A stretch of DNA of 64,000 nucleotides from Branchipolynoe longqiensis (GCA_030323885.1 CM059192.1:67038977-67102976), one strand, 5' to 3'. Counted from the first letter of the stretch, positions 1 through 8,660 are shown. The notes: a model not told the origin generated them from the letters alone. Translations and numbers: made by a program.

Positions 1-72
1 TCATGGTAATTATTCCCTCGGGGATTCGCCCCTTCCCCCAGTAGATGTTATGCTGACACCGAACCCTCAACC
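1..72 (-). repeat. Split direct repeat B2 (cut by window edge)
   Basis: A direct copy of 479-550 that starts at the first base of the window, so its true outer end is not visible. It is separated from A2 by 40 bp that match nothing else here. Confidence 0.88.
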
Positions 73-112
73 CTACCCATTAGTGTCTTATTAGCGGTGT
101 GGGTGGGTGGGT

Positions 113-403
113 GAAGATAGGCTTGAGGAGTTGTCTGGTTGACGTCTGGAGGCGAAGTGCGGGCCGTGGAGGTGGTTTGGTTCAAGTCGGGGGGGGGGGG
201 GGGTCACGTGATCGTTGGGGGAACTGAGAGGCTTGTTGTAAGTGGGAAGTGTGTGGGTGTCACTCAAGGTGGCGCCACCATGGTCCTATGGCTGGGGTGG
301 TTAGTTAGTTGGGGTGTGTGGGTGTAGGTGGCATCTGTGTCGTGGGCGGGTGGGTCCCGTCCCCGCCTGCTAATTACTCATGTTACTAGTAACATGCACA
401 ATT
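113..403 (-). repeat. Split direct repeat A2
   Basis: The second copy of repeat A, lying between B1 and B2 as expected for split direct repeats. It contains a run of G at about 189-204 followed by TCACGTGATCGTT, which is absent from A1. Its end carries the same 18-bp palindrome as A1 (379-396). Confidence 0.92.
379..396. other. 18-bp perfect palindrome at end of repeat A2
   Basis: Identical to the palindrome at 5959-5976, and followed directly by the junction with the B side (AATTAGACACG). In a circular intermediate of this element class, A and B would meet at exactly this point. Confidence 0.6.
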
Positions 404-435
404 AGACACGCGGAGACAGTGTTATATAATGGCTG

Positions 436-441
436 TTTATT
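436..441 (-). terminator. AATAAA polyadenylation signal of the Ngaro/PAT-type element
   Basis: TTTATT on plus reads AATAAA on the element's coding strand, about 105 nt after the recombinase stop and 36 bp before the A/B junction. The same signal at the same distance recurs in the elements at 12670, 16624 and 45181. Confidence 0.6.
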
Positions 442-478
442 CAGGTAGAGGACAGGTAATCATATACAGGTGTGGTTG

Positions 479-550
479 TCATGGTAATTATTCCCTCGGG
501 GATTCGCCCCTTCCCCCAGTAGATGTTATGCTGACACCGAACCCTCAACC
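479..550 (-). repeat. Split direct repeat B1
   Basis: 72 bp identical or nearly so to 1-72. It overlaps the last codons of the recombinase frame (stop at 545). With B2 it brackets A2, which completes the split direct repeat pattern. Confidence 0.9.
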
Positions 551-1525
551 AAGTACTGTGGCGAGGGTTCGGGGTCCGGCCTTGATCTGCTCCTTGGGCA
601 CGTATGTGTGGACTGCGGTGGACGTCCAGGCGCCCAGCTCCATTATGTCCTTGAGGGAGCCACCGGCGGCGGCACATGCTTGGGCCCCACCCCGCCTGAG
701 GCTGTGGAGTGTGTAGGAGGCTGGTTGGGCAACACCAACAGCGGCTAGGGCCAGCCGGAGTGCGCCGAGGAGCGCTGCCGGCAGGAGGGGCCCACCCCCT
801 CTTACCAGGAAGGCTGAGCCGAGGGGGTATGGGCGTTGGTAGGCATGGTAGGCCTTCCATGCCTTAACCGGGCAGTACGGGGAGAGGGGTGTGGCCGGGA
901 CCAGCACCTGGTAGGATTGGCCAGGCCTCCATCTTGTTTTGGTCGACCTCACTGTGATGGTGAGGCCCGTGGGGGTTGTGCGGATGTCTCGGGCCGCCAG
1001 GGTGTGTCCTGGGTCATCCCGCGCTCCTGTCTGTAGGAGGTTTCCCTGGCGCAGCACGGTGTAGTAGCCTATTAGGAGGGCAGCTTTAAGCACTCGTGCT
1101 GTTGGGCCTGCGGTTGACAGGTAGTTGATGACTTGCTGTAGGTCTGGTGGGGTGAGAGGCGGTGCCTGTGTGGGTGTGTGTGCTGATAGTCGTTGCACCC
1201 CTCGCTTCATTAGCGTAACAGGGTAGGTGCTAAATGCTGATACATTCCCACCGAAGAGCTGGATCCATGTCTTGGCCCCACTTATGTAGTTGAGGACCGC
1301 CCCTGGTGTTGAGAGAGATTCTTTTAGGTTGAGGATGTATGCCAGTAAGTCGTATTGTGTTGGTCCTAGTGGGTCGATGTTGTATGTCGCTGCGAAGTGG
1401 AGGTAGCGCTTTGCCTGTGCCGACTTGTTTCTCCAGGTTCCCGCTGTGAGGCCAGCGAAGTAGACTTGGAGTATTCGTTCGTGTAGGTCGTCGGGGTATC
1501 CTGGTGAGAGAGAAGCAAATACGTT
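545..1525 (-). CDS. Tyrosine recombinase of the Ngaro/PAT-type element
   Basis: The frame is open from 1525 to the stop at 545 but has no ATG before 1210. The part upstream of that ATG translates as a typical N-terminal helical core-binding domain (TWRNKSAQAKRYLHF, then LLAYILNLKE), so starting at 1210 would give a truncated protein. The catalytic domain, numbered from the Met at 1210, has the first Arg at 54 (LRQGNL), a Lys at 91, HSLRRGG with His 169 and Arg 172, Trp 195 in GAWTSTAV and the nucleophile Tyr 203 in HTYV. All residues of the R-K-H-R-W-Y set are present. In this class the enzyme integrates a circular DNA copy, which is why no target-site duplication is expected. The start is unresolved: a splice acceptor at 1501-1520 is the best candidate, and the frame is +1 to RT, which stops at 1542. 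Confidence 0.9.
   Translation of the reverse strand, partial: NVFASLSPGYPDDLHERILQVYFAGLTAGTWRNKSAQAKRYLHFAATYNIDPLGPTQYDLLAYILNLKESLSTPGAVLNYISGAKTWIQLFGGNVSAFSTYPVTLMKRGVQRLSAHTPTQAPPLTPPDLQQVINYLSTAGPTARVLKAALLIGYYTVLRQGNLLQTGARDDPGHTLAARDIRTTPTGLTITVRSTKTRWRPGQSYQVLVPATPLSPYCPVKAWKAYHAYQRPYPLGSAFLVRGGGPLLPAALLGALRLALAAVGVAQPASYTLHSLRRGGAQACAAAGGSLKDIMELGAWTSTAVHTYVPKEQIKAGPRTLATVLG
1501..1520 (-). promoter_or_regulatory. Candidate 3' splice acceptor opening the recombinase frame
   Basis: On the minus strand the sequence TTTGCTTCTCTCTCACCAG is a pyrimidine tract ending in CAG. It sits just after the in-frame stop at 1526-1528 and just before the conserved N-terminal domain. Splicing here would join the recombinase to an upstream exon. 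Only the pattern is seen; the donor is not identified. Confidence 0.4.
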
Positions 1526-1541
1526 CTAGCGAGCCAGGATA

Positions 1542-4421
1542 CTACAAGCCAGTTGTGAATACATTGGTAAAGTCTGGTATTACTTCAGTTATTGCTAGTT
1601 GGTTACATATGTCTGCTGCTATGGCACGAGCATTGCGGTCGGTTGTTCGTCGACTTAGGGCATCCGCGAGGATCAGCTCCTTTCCTGGTTTGTGGTGTAT
1701 GTCTATCTCACAGGAGTTGGTTGCTGCGAATAGCCATATTTCACGTGCGCAGGCTGTGAGGACGGGGTCCTTCTCCGTACCGTTGTTGAGTACTTGTTGG
1801 CTGGCAGCATTGTCAGTGTTTATTATTATCACGCACTCGCTTGGGTTTGGGGGGGCGAGGGTCCTGAGTGCCGTGATAAGGTTGATCGCCTCGAGGTGTG
1901 CGATGTTGTTTGTGCTGTGTGCGAGGTCGTCTGGGTATGCTTGTCCATAGTAGGTAGTCGGTGAGTGGGCCCCTCCTCCGGTGAGTGAGGAGTCGCACTC
2001 TATCGTCCATGGTATGCGTGGCTCGGTTCGGAGGAGAACTAGTCCATTGGATCGTTCCGCGAATTCGAGAAACCAGCGGATGTCGGCCCGCAGGTCGTCT
2101 GGTACTTCTGTCTTCCCCACGAAGGGCGCTTGCCTCAGCGCTGCGTGGATCCTCGCCATGAAGCGTCTTGCAGGGGTTACACATCTCGCGATGTGTTGTA
2201 GCCGACCTGCAAGTTGTTGTAGGTCTCGTCGTGTTGCTTGTCTGGGGGCGTTCCACTTTCCGCACTCGGTGAGTGTTTCCGTTAGCTTTTCGGGGGGTAT
2301 GGTTACTTGCATATTTTTGGCATCAATCTTGAAGCCTAGCCACTCTATTGCTTTGGTAGGGGGAGTGCACTTGGCTGGGGACATCTGTAGTCCGAGCTGG
2401 GATGTTATGTCCATGCAGTCCATGTATGCTAGCTCCGCTTCGTGCTTTCTGGGCGCGACGCCCACGAAGTCGTCCAGGTAGCAGTGGACGAAGTGCCCCC
2501 TCTTCCTGAGTAGATAGACGATCGCATTCGTCGTCCTTGCGCATGCCATCGAGGAGGTGCGACAGCCGAAGGGCGGTGCGATGTCCGTATAGTATTTCCC
2601 ATCTACTGCTATTCCAAGCAGCGGGGTGGAGAGGGGGCAGGTCCGGAGCTGCCTGTATGCCCTTGCGAGGTCGGCGCACCATAGGTAGCTGGTTGGTCCG
2701 ATCCTGGCGACTTCGTCGGCGGCGTCCATTACATTGGGGAGGCTGTATGTGCACTGGCGCCCTTGGTAGTGCCCTCGCTTGATGCCCGAGTTTACACTCT
2801 GTCCTCTGGGCCAGCTGAGGTCCACTATGATCCTCCTCTCGTTTGAGTTCTTCTTGGGGCGTGTCATGATGGGGCTGACCTGTGCCCATGGGGTGAAGGG
2901 TGGCTCTGCAAAGGGGCCCAGGAGTGCGCCGTGCCCGAGCTCTGTCTTAACGTATTTCCGTACTGCTTCGAGCTGGTGTGGGTCGTTAGTGTGGTTGGTG
3001 AGTGTAGGGGTTGGCGGGCTGTCGGCGATGTAGTCCGCCGGCCAGCCATACTCGAGGTAGTCAACTATCTCTTTGTCGTGGTAGTCGACTAGTAGACGTC
3101 TCCACTCGGTTATGTTGAGGCCTGAGGGGACTGGGAGCCTGGCTCCCATGTAGTTTGGAATGCCCGTCTTCCTCACTTGTTCGTAGATGTTCATATATCC
3201 AGGGTGGTTGGTCCATTGTGACCTGGCCGTGTGTGGCCAGATGTCGTGTAGCGTTGGTCTGTAGTCTATCGGGGATTTTAGTGGGAGGACATCGTATGAG
3301 TATTCTTTCTTATTGTCAGTTGGGTGGCAGAGTTCGTTGCTGCTCACTCGCTGGCGTTTATGTTGGGGTGGTGCTCCATCTCCTGCTGAGTCCCGGCGGG
3401 GTGTGTCGGTAGCGGTGGCCGTGTTGTGGTCGCCCATGCCGGTGTGGGCGTGGCATGGTGGGGGGTGGGTGGCCATTGTTGTTGACATCCCGTGGTCGGC
3501 CATTGCTGCTACATCCCTGTGGGCGGTGTGGGCGCTGCCATCTTTGTTGATGACGTCACCGAGGTGGCTGCTGGAGTGTGCCTTCCTGGCTGTGGCAGTC
3601 GGGTGGTGGTGGCCGCCATCTTTGTTTGTTCTTGGGTTGGTGATGGTGCTGGAGTGTGCCTTGGTGCCTCTGGCCATTGGGCCGTCGGTGTCAGCACCTG
3701 CTTTTATGCTGTCATGGCCGCTTGTGAGGGCACCGGTGGCGCCTCCTGGGTTTATGTTGCTGCGGTCATTAGCAGTATTTGTTTCATGAGTGTCGTGTTG
3801 GTCGCATTCAGTGCAACTTTCACTATCACTGTTCATGTCATGGTCAGTGTCACCTTCATTGTTGCATGCACTGTCGCCGCCAATAACACAAGCAGTATCA
3901 CAATTAGCACCACATACGCAATTCGCATCACAATCGACCTGACTCTTGGTATCATATGCAGTGCTAGTTTCATGTTCACAGTTCATGACAAGGTTATTGG
4001 TTGTAGGGTGTTCGCGTTCACTACTGTGGTTGCTGTCAACCATGTTGCGTGGTTGTATCCTCCAGGGGGCTCCCCGCCTCACGTTGGGTGGGGCTGGGGT
4101 GGCTTGTTTGTTGTCGTCACCACTGCTGTTATTTTGCTTCTCGGCCTCTGAGCGTATCCTGTCGTGGACGGTGCGGGTCCGAGCTGTTACGTCAGCGGGT
4201 GTTGCGTCTACCCATTGTTCATGTGGAAGTGCATTTATTTTCACGTGATTATTATGAATGTCACATACCGTGTGTTGGTCATCGTGGTCATTGTTTTCAT
4301 TTATGGGCTCCTGTTTCGCCTGGTTGTACGCGATCGTGGAGCCGTCTAGCAAAAACCCTGTGTTGCTTGGGCCGTTGAGTCTGAGTTTTTCCTCTCTTGG
4401 AAGCGCTTCTTGTTTAAGCAT
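1542..4421 (-). CDS. pol: Reverse transcriptase / RNase H polyprotein (Ngaro/PAT-type)
   Basis: A 959-residue frame. Residues 1-370 are low-complexity (Asp, His, Asn, Thr, with some Cys) and have no recognisable domain. The RT domain spans about 490-770: RRIIVDLSWP (529-538), the first catalytic Asp in WCADLARAYR (581-590), FGCRTSS, and the YLDD active site at 648-651, then a WLGFKID thumb motif. RNase H spans about 805-925 with the acidic set D810 (ECDSS), E844 (HLEAIN), D870 (NTDNA) and D920 (LADALSR). The frame is intact. Its first ATG lies inside gag, so it could start there, but the in-register slippery heptamer at 4352-4358 makes a Gag-RT fusion more likely. It copies the element RNA and degrades the RNA strand of the hybrid. 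No methyltransferase region follows RNase H, unlike the element at the right end of the window. Confidence 0.93.
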   Translation of the reverse strand: MLKQEALPREEKLRLNGPSNTGFLLDGSTIAYNQAKQEPINENNDHDDQHTVCDIHNNHVKINALPHEQWVDATPADVTARTRTVHDRIRSEAEKQNNSSGDDNKQATPAPPNVRRGAPWRIQPRNMVDSNHSSEREHPTTNNLVMNCEHETSTAYDTKSQVDCDANCVCGANCDTACVIGGDSACNNEGDTDHDMNSDSESCTECDQHDTHETNTANDRSNINPGGATGALTSGHDSIKAGADTDGPMARGTKAHSSTITNPRTNKDGGHHHPTATARKAHSSSHLGDVINKDGSAHTAHRDVAAMADHGMSTTMATHPPPCHAHTGMGDHNTATATDTPRRDSAGDGAPPQHKRQRVSSNELCHPTDNKKEYSYDVLPLKSPIDYRPTLHDIWPHTARSQWTNHPGYMNIYEQVRKTGIPNYMGARLPVPSGLNITEWRRLLVDYHDKEIVDYLEYGWPADYIADSPPTPTLTNHTNDPHQLEAVRKYVKTELGHGALLGPFAEPPFTPWAQVSPIMTRPKKNSNERRIIVDLSWPRGQSVNSGIKRGHYQGRQCTYSLPNVMDAADEVARIGPTSYLWCADLARAYRQLRTCPLSTPLLGIAVDGKYYTDIAPPFGCRTSSMACARTTNAIVYLLRKRGHFVHCYLDDFVGVAPRKHEAELAYMDCMDITSQLGLQMSPAKCTPPTKAIEWLGFKIDAKNMQVTIPPEKLTETLTECGKWNAPRQATRRDLQQLAGRLQHIARCVTPARRFMARIHAALRQAPFVGKTEVPDDLRADIRWFLEFAERSNGLVLLRTEPRIPWTIECDSSLTGGGAHSPTTYYGQAYPDDLAHSTNNIAHLEAINLITALRTLAPPNPSECVIIINTDNAASQQVLNNGTEKDPVLTACAREIWLFAATNSCEIDIHHKPGKELILADALSRRTTDRNARAIAADICNQLAITEVIPDFTNVFTTGL

Positions 4422-5689
4422 GCTCGTTCTTGGTGAGGGTTGGTGCGGTGATATTTGTTAGCACACCATCCGCAGATGTGCGCCTTGCGGTCGGGGTGTT
4501 GACCGTGGGAGGCAGTGAACCCACAGTCGTTACCCCAGTTCCAGAGGTGGCACGGCTTCCCATCGGTCTCTTTGTTGTAGTCTGTTTTGTTATCACTGTT
4601 GTTTGTCGTTGGCGTGTTGGTTCGTCCTCCGGAGTACGCCGCCCGGTGCTGGTGTTTGGCGCCAAGTCGTGTTCCTACAGCACAGGCGTCCCTCTGGACG
4701 TCCTTTATTGCATATTGGTCGGCCCATCCGTGTGGGAGCCGGCCATCATCAATCATGCTAAACACACGCTCTGACCACAGCCTACAGGTCTCCCACCCCC
4801 ATGTTGCCGCCATAGTTGCTAGCTGGTGTTGGTGCTCTAACATCGGCTCTTTCCAGGCATATGGGACTGCGGCGTCTTTCCTCATTCTGAACAACGCTGC
4901 GAAATACTCGTGCCATGTAGCTTCAGTGACCCCTACTTTCTCGCGTTTCTCTCCATGGATGACATACATATGAGGTTGGAATTTTGGTTTACCTCGTTTG
5001 CGTCCGAGTGCTGAACCTGCTGCCGCTAGTAGTTCGTTGATCACATCTGCTCTGTCCGTGTCGAGCTCATCGTCATTGGTGTCGTGGTATTGTCCATAGT
5101 CGGTGTTCTCGTCGTCGGAGTATGCGTATGCGTCTGTGAATTGCACGTTGTTTGGTTGGTGCTGGAGTGCAGCGGGGACCATGCCTCGCTGCTGCCTCCT
5201 TGGCATGGGCACCGGCCCCTGCGCCGGTCCTGCATGTGGTTGTGACGGTTGGGCCGTTAGCAAGCTTTGCCGCCTCGGGGCACGTGGTGTGACCGTGACA
5301 GTGTCGGTGTCACTTATCCGCACGCCTGGTGTTGTCTGGGGTTGGTGTCTCCTTCCCATGTCTGTCGTGCCGATCTGGTCGATGCGTGCGTTCATCGTGG
5401 CAAGGAGGTCCGTTTTTGTTGCTGTGATGTCGGTCCTAATGTCGGTCCTTAGGTCCAATATTTGGCTCGCCATGGCTGCCTGTATAGCTTCCAGTATGCC
5501 ATCGGGGATTCCGTTAGAGCTGGCAGCCGCTCTCGGTTGGTTGTGTTCGTCGTGTTGTTGTTCGTCGGTTGGCTTTTTGGTTACGGGCCTCGTGTCTGGT
5601 GATTTGTTCCTTGGGCGGCCCCGTGTTTTAGGTGGGTTGTTGGTGTTGTTCTTTGCCATGTTCTTAGTTGATTTGCGTGCTGTCGGCAT
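4346..5689 (-). CDS. gag: Gag-like protein of the Ngaro/PAT-type element
   Basis: A 447-residue frame starting at the first ATG after the A1 leader. The N-terminus is basic and Asn/Lys-rich (nuclear or nucleic-acid binding character). A Gln/Pro-rich middle is followed by a more ordered region near residues 225-330. The C-terminal part has a Cys/His cluster: a Cys-X8-Cys pair, spaced His residues, then HICGWC and a final AC. This resembles the zinc-binding patch of DIRS-type Gags and probably packages the RNA. The frame ends at 4346, and the RT frame overlaps it by 76 nt in the -1 frame. By family it should form the nucleoprotein particle. Assignment rests on position, composition and the Cys/His patch. 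Confidence 0.82.
   Translation of the reverse strand: MPTARKSTKNMAKNNTNNPPKTRGRPRNKSPDTRPVTKKPTDEQQHDEHNQPRAAASSNGIPDGILEAIQAAMASQILDLRTDIRTDITATKTDLLATMNARIDQIGTTDMGRRHQPQTTPGVRISDTDTVTVTPRAPRRQSLLTAQPSQPHAGPAQGPVPMPRRQQRGMVPAALQHQPNNVQFTDAYAYSDDENTDYGQYHDTNDDELDTDRADVINELLAAAGSALGRKRGKPKFQPHMYVIHGEKREKVGVTEATWHEYFAALFRMRKDAAVPYAWKEPMLEHQHQLATMAATWGWETCRLWSERVFSMIDDGRLPHGWADQYAIKDVQRDACAVGTRLGAKHQHRAAYSGGRTNTPTTNNSDNKTDYNKETDGKPCHLWNWGNDCGFTASHGQHPDRKAHICGWCANKYHRTNPHQERACLNKKRFQERKNSDSTAQATQGFC
4352..4358 (-). promoter_or_regulatory. Candidate -1 ribosomal frameshift heptamer GGGTTTT
   Basis: On the minus strand the gag codons read CAG GGT TTT TGC TAG. The heptamer G GGT TTT fits the X XXY YYZ rule in the zero frame and lies two codons before the gag stop. 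A -1 slip continues directly into the RT frame (reading GFLLDG). The pattern is visible in the sequence; a downstream pseudoknot was not tested. Confidence 0.65.
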
Positions 5690-5717
5690 TTCGTTGCGTT
5701 ACGTTGCGTTACGTGGA

Positions 5718-5983
5718 GAAGATAGGCTTGAGGAGTTGTCCGGTTGACGTCTGGAGGCGAAGTGCGGGCCGTGGAGGTGGTTTGGTTCAAATCGGGGGGG
5801 GAACTGAGAGGCTTGTTGTAAGTGGGAAGTGTGTGGGTGTCACTCAAGGTGGCGCCACCATGGTCCTATGGCTGGGGTGGTTAGTTAGTTGGGGTGTGTG
5901 GGTGTAGGTGGCATCTGTGTCGTGGGCGGGTGGGTCCCGTCCCCGCCTGCTAATTACTCATGTTACTAGTAACATGCACAATT
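5718..5983 (-). repeat. Split direct repeat A1 (5' end of the element)
   Basis: A direct copy of 113-403, in the same orientation. It carries the 5' leader of the element on the minus strand, the self-complementary GGTGGCGCCACC and, at its outer end, the palindrome at 5959-5976. It differs from A2 by about two substitutions and lacks about 25 bp of G-run and adjoining sequence found in A2. Confidence 0.92.
5959..5976. other. 18-bp perfect palindrome at end of repeat A1
   Basis: CATGTTACTAGTAACATG is fully self-complementary and sits about 7 bp from the end of A1, framed by AATTACT on one side and CACAATT on the other. An inverted-arm site of this size is what tyrosine recombinases bind and cut, so it is a candidate crossover site. 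That role is inferred. Confidence 0.6.
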
Positions 5984-6049
5984 CACCCACTATTTTCGGG
6001 GGCTTAAAACAGATTTTTTCCTGGAATGTATTCCTGAGAGCATAATAAT

Positions 6050-6265
6050 TATAATAATAATAATAATAAAATATGTATTCCCACATGATCAATGTACACA
6101 CACGTTGATACTTATATCAGTATTTTCTTTACATGAAAAAGGAGAAAGCAGAAGTACAATATTTATGAGGTGCTTTCCACATTTAAAAATAACACAGATA
6201 CATTGCTTATACCATAGAAATAATAAATAGAAAAATAAAAGTAAAAAGCATATCAACATTACCCT
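6050..6265 (+). repeat. Dispersed AT-rich repeat, copy 1
   Basis: About 215 bp starting with an AAT microsatellite, then closely similar to 57449-57663 in the same orientation (shared ATGAAAAAGGAGAAAGCA, TATGAGGTGCTTTCC). The class is unknown; no terminal repeats were found. Confidence 0.7.
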
Positions 6266-7095
6266 CAATACTGTAAATTACATCTAAATATTTATGCACT
6301 AGACTACTAAGTATTTTCCCTCTGGTAAAGCTTAAATATTTTCTTTTTATGCATCCGTTGAAACATATAGATGTTTTTTGAACATTTGATATTATCATCC
6401 AGTGAATTCCCTATTTTTATACATAGACACTCACCTAACTATGTTTAGTGAAACTTGTCGGCCAACACTGGTTAGGCTTATTCACTACTAATCATGTAGG
6501 CTATCAGTAATATAATGACATATTCTCATAATTTGATTTAACACTACTTCTATCAATTGAAATAAACCGCCAAAAAACTGATTGATGAATTCATCATTAT
6601 CTAAGCTGAATATCATATTCATATGATCAAATCCAGGCAAGTGTTTTTGTTTAAAAAAATAATATGCAAATTTTGTGATCAGATTAAGACAGCCATCACC
6701 TCTGCCAATTTGGATTTCCACCACTGTGTATTTATACTTACAGCGTCATCAAAGGCCAATTGCTCTAAGTCTCATACCATGTCTATGTGGTGTGGGAGGT
6801 TAAAAACCCCTTGGGTCGGTAAAAGTGGCAGCTCGGCCTTTCTCTCGACTAAGAGTCTAATGGTGAAAACAAGACTATTCAGACTTATCCATGATAAGCA
6901 GTATAAATCTTCAATAAAAAAAAAAACATTTCGGTTGGCTTTCACAATCTCCGGAGGGCGAATCTTGAGCTTGCTGGAAAACTATCCTTAACAATTGGCC
7001 AGCTCCATATATGTACATTGACCTGAGAAGTCCTTCCTTAGGGCGGCTTCTAAGCCCATGCCCGACACCTCAGATCAGGCATTTAGTTTGTTTCT
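6266..7095. other. Unassigned AT-rich stretch
   Basis: No credible coding frame. An A-run of 11-12 at about 6917 may mark the tail of an old retroposed sequence. Nothing else recognised. Confidence 0.4.
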
Positions 7096-7097
7096 TG

Positions 7098-7362
7098 TTG
7101 TTTTACATCCTAGACACATCTATGCCCACATCAGGATGTGTATCAACTTGTGACAGTGCACACTCATGGTGACTTTATAGTGCAGGCTGCTGTCACCATG
7201 ACCTGATATATCCCACACAGTCACATTATCCCGATACCGTGCTAACCAATCCTTGTCCTATCCTATTAATGCCAAGGGCCAGGCTAGGCAGCTACAAGTA
7301 TACATTTTTATAAGGCATTGGTTTGACTCGTTGGGATTCCAACTCCTAACCTTGCACACTAA
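7098..7362 (-). mobile_element. SINE-A copy, minus
   Basis: SINE-A is my working name for the commonest repeat here: a head with class II tRNA (Ser/Leu-like) box A and box B, a conserved body, and a tail that ends in ACGTAAAAC plus AACAAAC repeats. This copy shows tail, body and the start of the head, and is diverged. Confidence 0.8.
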
Positions 7363-7467
7363 TAGTAGTAATATTAATAGCTATATAGTGTAAGGCCTAG
7401 TGTAACCTTAACTGTGGAAATATGTTAATTATTAAGTATACCACCTCAGTGTTAGATTTTTCTATCA

Positions 7468-7552
7468 TTGGTTTGACTTAGCCGGGATTAGAACTCCCGA
7501 CCTTCCGCACGGGAAGCCTGCGCTCTACTGACTCGGCCACTGACTCCGGCGT
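7468..7552 (-). mobile_element. SINE-A head fragment, minus
   Basis: Only the tRNA-like head: box B in AACTCCCGACCTTCC and box A in CTCGGCCAC on the complementary strand. About 105 bp of unassigned sequence separates it from the preceding SINE body, so the two may be one copy split by an insertion. Confidence 0.7.
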
Positions 7553-7675
7553 GGACGTGACTTATGTGAGTGGTGAGCGTGCGGTTAGCAGTGTACCAAA
7601 CCACAACGACCAACCACCTGGCCAGGGTTCACACGCAACTAGAAAGATTAGTAATTGCTGATGCTAGGCATTGGC

Positions 7676-7955
7676 CGGACGCACTAGCCGAATCGGTTAA
7701 AGCGCAGGCTTCCCGTGCGGAAGGTCGGGAGTTCAAATCCTGGCGGCGTCAAACCAATGATTCACCAAACTGATACTTGTCACTACCTAGCCTGGAGCTC
7801 GGCATTACTAGGATAGGATATGGACTGGTTCATTCATTATCAGGATAATGTGACTGAGTGGGATATCGGGTCGTGGTGCTGATGTCACAAGTCGGTTTCC
7901 GTCCTGATATGACCATACAAGTTGCCAGGGTGTAGAGCCCCAACAAATAAACTCT
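7676..7955 (+). mobile_element. SINE-A copy, plus, internally deleted
   Basis: Head with box A TAGCCGAATCGG and box B AGTTCAAATCC, then body and tail. The part of the body after GTGGTGCTGATG is missing, so it is shorter than the roughly 320-bp family length. It forms an inverted pair with the head at 7468-7552. Confidence 0.8.
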
Positions 7956-8104
7956 TACAAGCATTTTAATGATCTCACACTTGCGGGGCGCCTCCATCGA
8001 TTCCATGTAGCCCCGCTTTCAAATGCAATTGATGTCAGGGCTGAGAGATCTGCGATTCCACTACATAAATGCCGAGTGAATCACACATTAGGTGGTTAAT
8101 CGTG

Positions 8105-8290
8105 AAGGTCTACTTGACCTTAGTTTGGAGTAAATTTTAAATATATTAAAAATGGATAATTTGGAGACATTTGAAGTGAAAATATGCTAAATAACTTTGG
8201 TGTGCACACCGAAATTCTGGACACCATAGACTTAGAGCAGTGACAGGTTCTGTTAAATTGACTTAATATTCCTCCTCTTCCACAATCACA
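8105..8290 (-). mobile_element. TTAA-MITE, partial
   Basis: Internal part of the MITE family typified by 28237-28583 (inverted ends AGYTGCATAGTCCGAT). Ends are missing and divergence is high. Confidence 0.55.
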
Positions 8291-8299
8291 TGTCTTGAC

Positions 8300-8583
8300 T
8301 ATGTACATAATATATGTATACAACGCATTATACGAGTATAAATCAAGGGGAACATATACTGTATATATATATTCCTCCTTGGCGCATTGGTGGTGTCCCC
8401 CCCCCCCCGAGCTGTCTGGGCAATTGGTAATTGGTGGGCAGCACCCCCCCTCCCCCCGAGCGCCACACACACTCATTCTCTCTCCTTTATGTTATTTGTG
8501 TACCGTCAATTTGGGCCTTATGGAGTATAACAACAATGATAATAATTCCCTTACATATCTTTATACTCGCATAATTCCTTATA
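8300..8583. repeat. Foldback-like repeat with poly-C tracts
   Basis: The inner edges are roughly inverted: CATTATACGAGTATAAA near 8324 against TTTATACTCGCATAAT near 8560. The right arm with its ATGGAGTATAACAA lead-in recurs at 11256-11330, so it is a dispersed family. Two C-runs (about 8397-8408 and 8445-8457) lie in the middle. Confidence 0.5.
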
Positions 8584-8589
8584 CATCAC

Positions 8590-8591
8590 AC

Positions 8592-8623
<32 letters not shown>

Positions 8624-8660
8624 GTATATATATATGTATATATATATGTGTGTGTGTGGG
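8590..8660. repeat. TA/TATG dinucleotide microsatellite
   Basis: Uninterrupted TA-rich tract broken by periodic G, then a short GT run. Simple repeat. Confidence 0.9.

Larger units (their letters stand above)
1..5983 (-). mobile_element. Ngaro/PAT-type DIRS-order retrotransposon
   Basis: A tyrosine-recombinase retrotransposon read on the minus strand. The order from its 5' end is repeat A1 (5983-5718), gag, RT/RNase H, tyrosine recombinase, repeat B1 (550-479), repeat A2 (403-113), repeat B2 (72-1). The A1-ORFs-B1-A2-B2 arrangement is the split direct repeat layout known for Ngaro and PAT elements, as opposed to the inverted ends of DIRS1. No integrase of the DDE type, no protease and no methyltransferase domain was seen. 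The gag and RT frames are uninterrupted and the A repeats differ by only a few substitutions plus a G-run/25-bp indel, so the copy looks young. B2 reaches position 1, so the element's 3' end probably lies just outside the window. Ngaro versus PAT cannot be settled without a phylogeny. Confidence 0.88.

Noticed and set aside
1504..1950. 148-codon plus-strand frame and similar plus frames within 1.5-5.7 kb
   Set aside because: Shadow frames of the RT and Gag coding strand, which has clear catalytic motifs on minus.
113..5983. LTR retrotransposon with long terminal repeats
   Set aside because: Repeat A does not begin TG or end CA, there is no DDE integrase or protease, and a tyrosine recombinase is present.
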